Source of the DNA: [Clostridium] scindens
GTDB lineage: Bacteria > Bacillota > Clostridia > Lachnospirales > Lachnospiraceae
DNA length: 64,000 nt
Assembly (NCBI RefSeq): GCF_019597925.1
Contig: NZ_CP080442.1
Location: 2,088,001 to 2,152,000, forward strand
Direction: 5' to 3'
Every line of letters begins with the position of its first letter. Position 1 is the first letter of the stretch. The notes under the pieces are model-generated. The model saw nothing but the letters and a program-made list of their open reading frames with translations, was not told where the DNA came from and made no database searches. Below are positions 56,694 to 64,000 of the stretch, piece by piece. Both the position numbers and the translations under genes were made by a program.

Positions 56694-56723
56694 ATTCGTA
56701 CCTCCTTATCTTCTCTTAATATT

Positions 56724-57182
56724 CTATTGATTGCATCTGGGATTCTCACAGTCGCCCTCCGGATTGATCATCTTGCTTTCCCGTACCAGCTCGTCCAGCA
56801 TGATCTCATCCACCGTCTTATTGATGCTGTCATTAATCTTCTGCCATACATATTTAGTCACGCAGCCATCTGCGGCCATACAGCCTTCATCGGAATAAAA
56901 CGCGGCACATTTCACCGGCTCCAGGCTCCCTTCCAGAGCCCTTAGCACATCGCCTACCGAGATCTCCTCCGCTTTTTTCGCAAGCACGTATCCCCCAGTT
57001 GCCCCGCGGATGCTCTTTACCAGCCCAGCCTTCTTAAGCAAGGCCACCAACTGTTCCAGATACCGTTCGGATATATCCTGCCTTACGGAAATATTATTGA
57101 TGGACACAGGCTCTTCCTCACTATATCTGGCCAAATCTATGAGCGCGCGCAGTCCATATCTTCCTTTGGTCGAAAGTTTCAT
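56724..57182 (-). CDS. Rrf2-family regulator, IscR-like
   Basis: 152 residues from the ATG at 57182, after AGAAGGTG. Winged helix 1-75 with SERYLEQLVALLKKAGLVKSIRG in the recognition part. Cys in KCAAFYSDEGCMAADGC (C-x8-C-x5-C, about 93-109) could bind an Fe-S cluster as in IscR, and a CENPRC tail adds two more. Heads the Fe-S operon and probably represses it through the palindrome at 57204-57222. Confidence 0.9.
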   Translation of the reverse strand: MKLSTKGRYGLRALIDLARYSEEEPVSINNISVRQDISERYLEQLVALLKKAGLVKSIRGATGGYVLAKKAEEISVGDVLRALEGSLEPVKCAAFYSDEGCMAADGCVTKYVWQKINDSINKTVDEIMLDELVRESKMINPEGDCENPRCNQ

Positions 57183-57203
57183 TATGCTCACCTTCTTTTC
57201 AAT

Positions 57204-57222
57204 TCCTAGCAATTTGCTAGGA
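57204..57222. promoter_or_regulatory. Operator-like palindrome before the Rrf2 gene
   Basis: TCCTAGCAA and TTGCTAGGA, perfect 9-bp arms around a single base, lying at about +7 to +25 of the predicted transcript. Likely binding site of the Rrf2 protein. Confidence 0.65.
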
Positions 57223-57235
57223 TTTCTCTTTCTGT

Positions 57236-57264
57236 AGAATAGCACTGCTTTTTAGTTCTGTCAA
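57236..57264 (-). promoter_or_regulatory. Promoter of the Rrf2-nifS-nifU-mnmA operon
   Basis: TTGACA and TATTCT with a 17-nt spacer on the minus strand. Confidence 0.85.
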
Positions 57265-57310
57265 GTATCTATTTTGAATATGTTATAACAATATCTCTAA
57301 GGAGTCTGCC

Positions 57311-58639
57311 ATGTCTCGAAAACGCGCCATTATCAAAGGCACTTTCATATTGACCATTACCGGTTTCGCCACCAGGTTCATGGGATTTTTTTACCGTATC
57401 TTTCTAAGCCATGCCTTTGGGGAGGAAGGCGTGGGCCTGTACCAGCTTGTCTTTCCAATCTATGCCCTCTGCTTCTCCCTTACCTCCGCAGGGATCCAGC
57501 TGGCACTGTCCCGCTGCGTGGCAAGATGCATGACCCAGGGCAAAAAGAAGGAAGCCCGGGAGCTTTTGTGCACCAGTCTGGTTCTTACGGTTGCCGTCTC
57601 CTGTATTGTGACGGTAATTCTTCAGAAATATTCGATATTTATTGCCGATACCTTCTTAAAAGACTCAAGATGCGCCCAGCTGCTGGTAATCCTTTCCTAT
57701 GCGTTTCCATTCGCCTCCATCCACAGCTGCATCTGCGGATACTATTTCGGGCTAAAGCAGACCGGCATCCCCGCTACCTCCCAGATGATCGAGCAGATAG
57801 CAAGAATCTTAAGCGTGTATCTGATCTACATATATGGTATGAGGCACGGCGTCCGCTTCGGCGTATCCATCGCCGTCGCGGGCCTGATCGCTGGAGAGAT
57901 CCTTTCCTCCCTGTTCTGCCTGCGCTCCATCCTTGGCAAAGGAGGCTTTGGGAAATGGCCCAGAATACGCCTCTCGTCCTGCATGAAGCATGGGCGCGAA
58001 CTGATAGCGCTGTCCATCCCGCTGACCGCAAGCCGGGTACTTCTAAATGTCCTTCAAAGCATAGAGGCAATCTCCATCCCATTGAAGCTCCAGACCTATG
58101 GAATGTCGGTTGCCGAGGCGCTGAGCATCTACGGGGTTCTGACCGGAATGGCCCTTCCCTGCGTGCTCTTCCCTTCCGCGATCACCAATTCCGTATCCAC
58201 CATGCTGCTTCCCGCGGTAGCCGAGATACAGGCCATGGAGAATCACAAAGAACTGTCCGCGCTGGTGAAAAAGGTTACTTACTCCTGCATTTTCCTGGGG
58301 AGCATCTGCTGCGTGCTGCTGCTTACGTTCGGCAATTGGATTGGAACCGTGCTATTTCACAGTCCTATGGCCGGAGGGTACATCGTCACTCTGTCCTGGA
58401 TGTGCCCGTTCTTATACACTAACAATACCTTGATCAGCATCGTAAACGGGATTGGCAAGACTACCTTGTCTTTTATAATCAATTCTGCCAGCCTCGGAAT
58501 CCGTATCGCCAGCGTTCTGCTCTTCATCCCCGTTTTTGGGATCCAGGGGTATCTCTGGGGCATGCTTGCAAGCCAGCTGTGCATCTTCCTATTCTGCCTG
58601 ATCTATCTCAATTATTATCTGAAAAGGGAAAGGGAGTGA
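57311..58639 (+). CDS. spoVB: Oligosaccharide flippase-type stage V sporulation protein B
   Basis: 442 residues with about 12-14 membrane segments, MOP/MATE-like fold. N-terminal block ITGFATRFMGFFYRIFLSHAFGEEGVGLYQLVFP is the SpoVB/MurJ2-type signature. Believed to flip lipid-linked peptidoglycan precursors for the spore cortex. AAGGAG precedes the ATG. Divergent from the Rrf2 gene and convergent with spoIIM. Confidence 0.9.
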   Translation: MSRKRAIIKGTFILTITGFATRFMGFFYRIFLSHAFGEEGVGLYQLVFPIYALCFSLTSAGIQLALSRCVARCMTQGKKKEARELLCTSLVLTVAVSCIVTVILQKYSIFIADTFLKDSRCAQLLVILSYAFPFASIHSCICGYYFGLKQTGIPATSQMIEQIARILSVYLIYIYGMRHGVRFGVSIAVAGLIAGEILSSLFCLRSILGKGGFGKWPRIRLSSCMKHGRELIALSIPLTASRVLLNVLQSIEAISIPLKLQTYGMSVAEALSIYGVLTGMALPCVLFPSAITNSVSTMLLPAVAEIQAMENHKELSALVKKVTYSCIFLGSICCVLLLTFGNWIGTVLFHSPMAGGYIVTLSWMCPFLYTNNTLISIVNGIGKTTLSFIINSASLGIRIASVLLFIPVFGIQGYLWGMLASQLCIFLFCLIYLNYYLKRERE

Positions 58640-58663
58640 ATTGGCCTTCGCCAATCACTCCCT
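58631..58663. terminator. Shared terminator overlapping the ends of spoVB and spoIIM
   Basis: AGGGAGTG plus ATTGG pairs with CCAAT plus CACTCCCT, one bulged A. The left arm includes the spoVB stop codon and the right arm touches the spoIIM stop, so the hairpin serves both convergent genes. Confidence 0.7.
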
Positions 58664-59202
58664 CATAACGTCTTCAAGAACATCTGCATAATTACCGGAT
58701 TCACATAGCACTCCAGCAGAATCCCTACGGCGATAAAGAGCAGGAAGCTGACCGTCTTGGACAGATTCCATCTGGATTCCGGATAAGAGAAGAAATACCA
58801 CAGAAGGATCAGATACCCCGCTATGTAGAAAATAAAATGCGGCGTCAGCGCGATCAGGCACAGGATGATTCCCTTTACGCCCATCTTAAGCACCGACGAG
58901 GTCATGATCATCCCGCTGGAAAAGCCTGTCCATAGCAGAAACAGCGCAACCACCAGCTTCCTCAGCCTGGTACATCCCAGCGCGCAGATTACGGCTACCG
59001 GCGCGACCCTTATCCGTACCACATACCAGATATATTCCGCAACATCCACATCTGCCTGCATATACTGGCTTAAAAAAAATTCATTGAAGATCCCCATGCT
59101 TGTAATATAGTCTTTGGACATCAGATTCGCATAGACGATTCCAATAAAAAAGCCCAGCATATAAAACAAGATGAAATGCTTCTTGTTCTCACGTATCCTC
59201 AC
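58663..59202 (-). CDS. spoIIM: Stage II sporulation protein M
   Basis: 179 residues from a GTG at 59202 (VRIRENKKHFILFYMLGFF), 7 nt after AAAGGGGG; the ATG ten codons upstream (59232) lacks a ribosome site. About five membrane segments. SpoIIM scaffolds SpoIID and SpoIIP at the engulfing membrane in B. subtilis. Assigned by fold pattern and the FIGIVYANLMSKD segment. Confidence 0.85.
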   Translation of the reverse strand: MRIRENKKHFILFYMLGFFIGIVYANLMSKDYITSMGIFNEFFLSQYMQADVDVAEYIWYVVRIRVAPVAVICALGCTRLRKLVVALFLLWTGFSSGMIMTSSVLKMGVKGIILCLIALTPHFIFYIAGYLILLWYFFSYPESRWNLSKTVSFLLFIAVGILLECYVNPVIMQMFLKTL

Positions 59203-59258
59203 AAATGTTCCCCCTTTGCCAAGATACTTCATTATATGCCGGGCATTTTGATATATTC

Positions 59259-59804
59259 TTATTTCTGTTTTAAATATTTGGACTCATAGGCAAGAATTGC
59301 CGCAATGGTCTTGGAATCTTCAATCGTTCCGCCAAATATCATCTCCTTAAGTTCCTCTATGGCATAGGCCTTTACGTCCACGTATTCATCCTCGTCCAGA
59401 TGCTGGCTGGCAGCCGTCAGGTTCTTTGCCACATAGATCTCAATCTTCTCGTCGCAGAAAGCGACGGTGGTACGGAGGGTAATCAGCCATTCCAAACTGT
59501 CTGACCGATAGCCGGTCTCTTCTTCCAGTTCCCTTCCTGCACACAGCCTGCCTGGCTCATCCGGCCTGTCCAGTTTTCCGGCCGGTATTTCCAGGGTATG
59601 CCGCTCCAGCGCATTCCTATACTGGGACACCATCAGTATCCTGCCATCAGGAAGTACGGGGACGACCGCGGCCGCCCCGTCATGATGGATATAATCCCAG
59701 TCCGCATGGTTGCCATTGGCAAATTCCATATGGTCTTTATAGACTTCAAGGATTGCTCCTTTATATACTAGTTCTCTGCCTACGCGTCTGACTTCTTCAC
59801 TCAT
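59259..59804 (-). CDS. ADP-ribose pyrophosphatase, Nudix family
   Basis: 181 residues. Nudix box at about 95-117 (GxxxxxE...RELEEETGY), preceded by EIPAGKLD and LMVSQYRNALERHTLEIPAG, typical of ADP-ribose-type Nudix enzymes such as B. subtilis NudF. Hydrolyses ADP-ribose to AMP and ribose-5-phosphate. Weak ribosome site (AGGG). Confidence 0.9.
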   Translation of the reverse strand: MSEEVRRVGRELVYKGAILEVYKDHMEFANGNHADWDYIHHDGAAAVVPVLPDGRILMVSQYRNALERHTLEIPAGKLDRPDEPGRLCAGRELEEETGYRSDSLEWLITLRTTVAFCDEKIEIYVAKNLTAASQHLDEDEYVDVKAYAIEELKEMIFGGTIEDSKTIAAILAYESKYLKQK

Positions 59805-59859
59805 TGTTCTTAGATCCCTGCTCTTTCCTCCAGCCTTTTACAAAGCGAGCTTTCCGCTC

Positions 59860-61056
59860 CTACAAAGAAGAGACGAATTCCTCGATGCGATCCAGGCCTT
59901 TTTTAATGTTTTCCATGGAAATAGCATAAGACAGCCTTATGAAATTGTCAAATCCAAAATCCTGGCAGGGAACAACCGCAACTTTGTAGTCTTCGATCAA
60001 GATCTCCGCAACGCGGCTCGCCGTGCCAATACGCACGCCTTTATACGATTTTTCCAGTACATCCGTAAAATCTACGAAGGTATAGAAAGCGCCTTCCGGC
60101 TCAAGCGCATCTACAAGCGGCATCTGGCTGACACGCTCATACATGTATTTCCTTCTCTGGTCAAATTCCTCCCTCATGGCCGCCACTGCATCCTGAGGTC
60201 CCTGAAGCGCTTCCAGGGCAGCCTTCTGGGCGATGGAGTTAGGATTGGAAGTCTGATGGCTCTGAATGCTTCCCATCAGTTTCGCGATCTCTGCGCTGGA
60301 GCCTGTATATCCGATTCTCCATCCAGTCATAGAGTAACTCTTTGACAAGCCGCTGCAGGTAATCGTTCTCTTATAAATCTCTTCTCCAAGGGATGCAATG
60401 CTTACATGCTTCTTATCCCCATAGATCAGGTTCTCATACATTTCATCTGCAACCACATAAATATCATTTTTGACCGCCACGTCTGCAATGGCTCTTAGTT
60501 CTCCCTCAGAATAAACCATTCCGGTAGGGTTATTTGGCGTATTGAGGATCACCGCCTTCGTCTTATCCGTGATCGCATCCTCAATCTGCTTTGCGGTCAC
60601 CTTGTACCCAGAGTCTTTGGTACCATAGACATATACCGGAACACCGTCGCAGAGTTTTACGATCTCTGGATAAGTCAGCCAATAAGGCGCCGGTATGATC
60701 ACTTCGTCTCCAGGGTTCATAATTGCCTGGAATACATTGGTCAAAGAATGTTTTCCGCCGTTGCTGATTACGATCTGATCCGTTCCATAATGCAGTCCGT
60801 TAAACTCTTCGAACTTCCTGCTGACCGCTTTTTTAAGTTCCGCGGTTCCTGAGGCCGGCGTATATTTTGTAAATCCGGACTTGATCGCGGCAATCGCAGC
60901 CTCATTAATATTTTCCGGCGTATTAAAATCTGGCTCTCCTGCCCCAAATCCTACTACATCAATTCCCTCTGCTTTTAATTCCTTTGCCTTCGCAGTAATT
61001 GCTAATGTTGAAGACGGCTTAACCTGAGCCGCTTTTCTTGATAATGTCAACGCCAT
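59860..61056 (-). CDS. Aspartate aminotransferase, class I/II PLP enzyme
   Basis: 398 residues from the ATG at 61056, with AGGATG upstream; two earlier in-frame ATGs sit on or before that site. PLP Lys in GLSKSYSMTGWRIGYT (about 237), NTPNNPTGMVYS and Arg in FIRLSYA for the substrate carboxylate. Fold-type I, subgroup I-gamma-like, usually aspartate:2-oxoglutarate. Confidence 0.93.
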   Translation of the reverse strand: MALTLSRKAAQVKPSSTLAITAKAKELKAEGIDVVGFGAGEPDFNTPENINEAAIAAIKSGFTKYTPASGTAELKKAVSRKFEEFNGLHYGTDQIVISNGGKHSLTNVFQAIMNPGDEVIIPAPYWLTYPEIVKLCDGVPVYVYGTKDSGYKVTAKQIEDAITDKTKAVILNTPNNPTGMVYSEGELRAIADVAVKNDIYVVADEMYENLIYGDKKHVSIASLGEEIYKRTITCSGLSKSYSMTGWRIGYTGSSAEIAKLMGSIQSHQTSNPNSIAQKAALEALQGPQDAVAAMREEFDQRRKYMYERVSQMPLVDALEPEGAFYTFVDFTDVLEKSYKGVRIGTASRVAEILIEDYKVAVVPCQDFGFDNFIRLSYAISMENIKKGLDRIEEFVSSL

Positions 61057-61107
61057 AGTTTCATCCATCCTATCTTTCATATTCTTGAATTTGCATTCTG
61101 ATTACAT

Positions 61108-61136
61108 ATTATAATATAGAACAGTCATTTTTGCAA
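61108..61136 (-). promoter_or_regulatory. Aminotransferase promoter
   Basis: TTGCAA and TATAAT with a 17-nt spacer on the minus strand. The rest of the 268-nt gap 61057-61324 is A/T-rich, with the rny terminator at its right end and no gene. Confidence 0.8.
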
Positions 61137-61283
61137 GATTTATTTTTTTCAAATTCTCATTTTTCTTTTCACCCCTCATTTTGCGTTGATGCCTTGTCTA
61201 TTTTTGCAAGTTTTCATTTTAAATCCTGCATTATAGCCAAATCAACCGATAGCAGCCTCCTTTGAATGCAGGGCACAAAAAAA

Positions 61284-61309
61284 CAGAGCCGGCTATATTG
61301 CCGGCTCTG
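61284..61309 (-). terminator. rny terminator
   Basis: CAGAGCCGGC/GCCGGCTCTG perfect 10-bp stem followed on the minus strand by seven T. Confidence 0.95.
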
Positions 61310-61324
61310 CCACACATTTATCTT

Positions 61325-62878
61325 CTACTTGGCATAGTCAGTAACTCGTGACTCACGTATTACATTGACTTTGATCTGCCCCGGATATTCCAGCTCATAC
61401 TCGATTTGCTTCGCAATATCCCTGGCCATCAATACCATGTCTGCGTCAGATACTTGTTCTGGAACTACCATAACACGAATCTCTCTACCTGCTTGAATCG
61501 CAAAAGATTTATCAACACCCTTGAATTGGTTGGTGATATCTTCTAATTGTTTTAACCTGTTTGTATATGTTTCTAATGTTTCTCTTCTTGCACCCGGCCT
61601 TGCCGCGGATATCGTATCCGCCGCCTGTACGACGCACGCAATCAGAGTCTCCGGTTCTACATCGCCGTGATGAGCTTCAACCGCATTAATGACCGTCGCG
61701 GATTCCTTATACTTCCTACAGAGATCCACGCCAATCTGAATATGTGATCCTTCTACATCATGATCTATAGATTTGCCGATGTCGTGCAAAAGTCCGGCAC
61801 GTTTGGCGATTCTGACGTCCAGGCCAATCTCGCCTGCCAGAAGTCCCGCCAGCTGGGCTACTTCTATAGAATGCTTCAATGCATTCTGTCCGTAGCTGGT
61901 TCTGAACTTCATACGTCCGAGAAGCTTGATAAGTTCCGGATGGATTCCGTGAACTCCTACTTCAAGAGCCGCCGCCTCGCCTTCTTCACGAATCATGGCG
62001 TCTACTTCTTTCTGCGCCTTCTCAACCATCTCCTCAATTCTTGCCGGATGGATACGTCCGTCAACAATCAATTTTTCCAGCGCAATTCTCGCGACTTCTC
62101 GTCTTATTGGATCAAAGCCTGATAATACAACGGCTTCCGGAGTATCATCGATAATCAGCTCTACGCCTGTCATCGTCTCCAGGGTACGGATGTTCCGTCC
62201 TTCCCGTCCAATAATCCTTCCTTTCATTTCATCACTTGGAAGCTGTACAACCGAAATTGTAGTCTCCGCAACATGATCTGCCGCGCATCTCTGGATTGCA
62301 GTGACGACATATTCTTTTGCCTTCTTGTCTGCATCTTCCTTCGCCTGCGCTTCCATTTCTTTAATCATCTTCGCAGTATCATGCTTCACATCTTCTTCAA
62401 CAGTTTTTAACAAATATTCTTTTGCTTGTTCGGAGGTAAGTCCTGAGATTCTTTCTAGTTCCTGTACTCTCTGCTTACTCAGCTCTTCAACTTTCGCCTC
62501 GCGCTGCCTAAGCTGTTCTTCTTTCGCTGTAAATCCTGCTTCACGCTTCTCAATTGCATCTGCCTTTTTCTCTAAAGCCTCTTCTTTGGAAAGAACGCGT
62601 TTCTCGTATCTCTGCAATTCTGCCCTACGTTCCTTAGTCTCTTTCTCAAGCTCATTCTTGTTCTTGATAGACTCTTCCTTAATTTCCAAGAGAGACTCCT
62701 TTTTCTTGGCCTCAGCTGTCTTAACCGCATCATCAATGATCTCTCTGGCTTTGCTATCTGCATTTCCAATCTTAGATTCTGCATTCTTCTTCAGATTAGA
62801 AACCGTCACAAAGTGGCTGATGACCGCTGCAGCTATGATAGATACAATGATTACAGCAATTGCTATTCCTATCGGCAC
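61325..62878 (-). CDS. rny: Ribonuclease Y
   Basis: 517 residues from a GTG start after GGAGGTG. N-terminal membrane anchor (about 4-24), long coiled coil (about 30-195), KH domain (about 205-270, with [15 protein letters not shown]) and HD domain (about 335-430, [12 protein letters not shown]). Membrane-bound endoribonuclease starting mRNA decay in Firmicutes. Downstream of recA-recX, a common order. Confidence 0.97.
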   Translation of the reverse strand: MPIGIAIAVIIVSIIAAAVISHFVTVSNLKKNAESKIGNADSKAREIIDDAVKTAEAKKKESLLEIKEESIKNKNELEKETKERRAELQRYEKRVLSKEEALEKKADAIEKREAGFTAKEEQLRQREAKVEELSKQRVQELERISGLTSEQAKEYLLKTVEEDVKHDTAKMIKEMEAQAKEDADKKAKEYVVTAIQRCAADHVAETTISVVQLPSDEMKGRIIGREGRNIRTLETMTGVELIIDDTPEAVVLSGFDPIRREVARIALEKLIVDGRIHPARIEEMVEKAQKEVDAMIREEGEAAALEVGVHGIHPELIKLLGRMKFRTSYGQNALKHSIEVAQLAGLLAGEIGLDVRIAKRAGLLHDIGKSIDHDVEGSHIQIGVDLCRKYKESATVINAVEAHHGDVEPETLIACVVQAADTISAARPGARRETLETYTNRLKQLEDITNQFKGVDKSFAIQAGREIRVMVVPEQVSDADMVLMARDIAKQIEYELEYPGQIKVNVIRESRVTDYAK

Positions 62879-62950
62879 AGGAGCACCTCCTTATTTAATT
62901 TTCATTGTACAAATACAACACTTAAATTTTATACTGTTTTCACAAAGATG

Positions 62951-63565
62951 TCAAGCATTCCACTCAGAAACTTGTATCACTTGACGGATGTCTTCATAAT
63001 GAAAGCCTTTGCGTACCAGATAACCCAGTATTTTCTGGGTTTGCGCATGGTCTGCCGTACGCGGATCATACTTTTTCTTTTGCAAAATCGCCTCGATTGC
63101 CGCCCGGGAATCCTCATTTCCATAACATTCCTCAAAGGCCTGCTCGATCAATTCCTTCTCTACGCCCTTCTGGCTCAAGGCTGCATACAGTTCTTTCCGG
63201 CTCTTCTTATCCTTCCGGCTCTCGATGAAACTTCTCGCATACTCCATATCATCGATGTACCCAAAAGATTTTACATACTCCACAGCCTCTCCGACAATAT
63301 CTTCCGGATACCCGCCAAGCGCAAGCTTACTCCTTAACTGGGACTCGGTACGCCCCATATCGGTCAGCAGATGCATGGCCCGTAGTTTGGCCCGCTTAAG
63401 CACGATATCATTACGTATCTTCTGATACTGCGCTTCCTCAAGGCTGCCTTCTTCCTCTATATGATAGCGGGACAGTTCGCCTTTGTATAATACAAAGGCG
63501 AACTGTCCGTCCAGATATATCTTATATTTTGACTTCGTCACCGGCTCTATCTTCGTCACCGTCAT
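62951..63565 (-). CDS. recX: Regulatory protein RecX
   Basis: 204 residues of three-helix repeats, with LRAMHLLTDMGRTESQLRSKL and YIDDMEYARSFIESR as the typical blocks. Modulates RecA filaments. Starts directly after the recA stop (TAAGGATG), within the same transcript. Confidence 0.93.
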   Translation of the reverse strand: MTVTKIEPVTKSKYKIYLDGQFAFVLYKGELSRYHIEEEGSLEEAQYQKIRNDIVLKRAKLRAMHLLTDMGRTESQLRSKLALGGYPEDIVGEAVEYVKSFGYIDDMEYARSFIESRKDKKSRKELYAALSQKGVEKELIEQAFEECYGNEDSRAAIEAILQKKKYDPRTADHAQTQKILGYLVRKGFHYEDIRQVIQVSEWNA

Positions 63566-63567
63566 CC

Positions 63568-64000
63568 TTATGCTTCCTCTTTGGCCTTTCTGCCTGTTGC
63601 CTTCTTCTCCTCCGGCTTCTCTTCTTCTGCAGCAGATGACGGATCCCGGTCAAGGTCATAGTATTCCCGGATCTTCTTCTCCAACTCTTCCATCACTTCC
63701 GGGTGCTCGGCCAGATATGACTTGGCGTTCTCCCTGCCCTGGCCGATCTTATCGCCATTGTATGCAAACCAGGCGCCGCTTTTGTTGATCAGGTCAATGC
63801 TTACTGCCAGATCCAGGATGTCACCCTCCTTGGATATGCCTTTTCCAAACATAATATCAAATTCTGCTTCCTTAAACGGAGGCGCGATCTTATTCTTCAC
63901 AATCTTGACACGGGTCCTGTTCCCCACCATCTCGCCGCTCTGCTTCAGAGTCTCTATCCTTCTGACATCCATACGGATGGAAGCATAGAACTTCAGCGCC
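63568..64000 (-). CDS. recA: Recombinase RecA, C-terminal part
   Basis: Last 143 codons; the rest lies beyond the right edge. [41 protein letters not shown] and the L2-following core, then the C-terminal domain, ending in a Glu/Lys-rich tail. Homologous recombination and SOS coprotease. Only the C-terminal portion is visible, but the sequence is unmistakable. Confidence 0.97.
   Translation of the reverse strand, partial: ALKFYASIRMDVRRIETLKQSGEMVGNRTRVKIVKNKIAPPFKEAEFDIMFGKGISKEGDILDLAVSIDLINKSGAWFAYNGDKIGQGRENAKSYLAEHPEVMEELEKKIREYYDLDRDPSSAAEEEKPEEKKATGRKAKEEA

Noticed and set aside
57526..58422. 298-codon ORF in another frame of spoVB
   Set aside because: Pro/Arg/His-rich shadow; spoVB is the clear membrane protein in this segment.

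Overview
The window is a chromosomal stretch from a spore-forming, low-to-mid GC Firmicute. The best fit is the Lachnospiraceae (the [Clostridium] scindens / Dorea / Blautia neighbourhood). This rests on the spoIIIA operon, gpr-spoIIP, spoVB and spoIIM, on the Firmicute order rimP-nusA-ylxR-ylxQ-infB-rbfA-nrnA-truB-ribF, on strong AGGAGG ribosome binding sites, and on C/G-ending codons. The genus is an inference. Most genes, including nearly all housekeeping genes, lie on the minus strand, so that strand is probably the leading one. No rRNA, tRNA, prophage, IS element or CRISPR array was found.

Layout. 1-2417: start of the spoIIIA operon (AA to AE, AE cut by the left edge). 2528-3712: membrane-anchored metallophosphoesterase, followed by a 227-nt imperfect palindrome. 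4024-7381 (+): response regulator, ABC-2 ATPase, permease and histidine kinase, a peptide-antibiotic sensing/export type module with three evenly spaced CTTAAC boxes before the ATPase. 7452-12749 (-): a complete 2-aminoethylphosphonate (AEP) uptake and breakdown operon (ATPase, permease fused to binding lipoprotein, PhnW, PhnX). 13086-16700: ketopantoate-reductase-like gene, pnp with a long structured leader, rpsO. 16831-26762: Na/Pi symporter and the translation/transcription operon running from rimP. 26891-31965: parE, parC, nudC. 32089-34336: gpr, spoIIP. 34521-34784 (+): rpsT. 34870-36218: two tandem phosphoribosyltransferase-like paralogues with altered PRPP loops. 36411-38766: HAD phosphatase, ilvN, ilvC. 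38913-41595: two consecutive ECF sigma/anti-sigma pairs. 41734-47152: Bce-type regulator, kinase, ATPase and permease plus a CPBP protease. 47279-52990: gap, pgk, tpiA, esterase, gpmI (glycolysis). 53129-57182: Rrf2 regulator, nifS, iscU, mnmA, PHP phosphatase. 57311-61056: spoVB, spoIIM, Nudix hydrolase, aminotransferase. 61325-64000: recA (cut by the right edge), recX, rny.

Most unusual observations: (1) two copies of an intergenic element built from about 22-nt units (three direct, then inverted), whose central 22-bp palindromes differ from each other at six positions, every one compensated in the opposite arm; (2) an in-frame fusion of the AEP permease to its binding lipoprotein that still carries an internal Shine-Dalgarno, ATG, signal peptide and lipobox; (3) the tandem PRTase-like paralogues that have lost the acidic PRPP-binding pair; (4) the 227-nt nested palindrome after the metallophosphoesterase; (5) three 22-nt direct repeats between pgk and tpiA. 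All functional statements are read from sequence motifs and gene order; no database search was possible.
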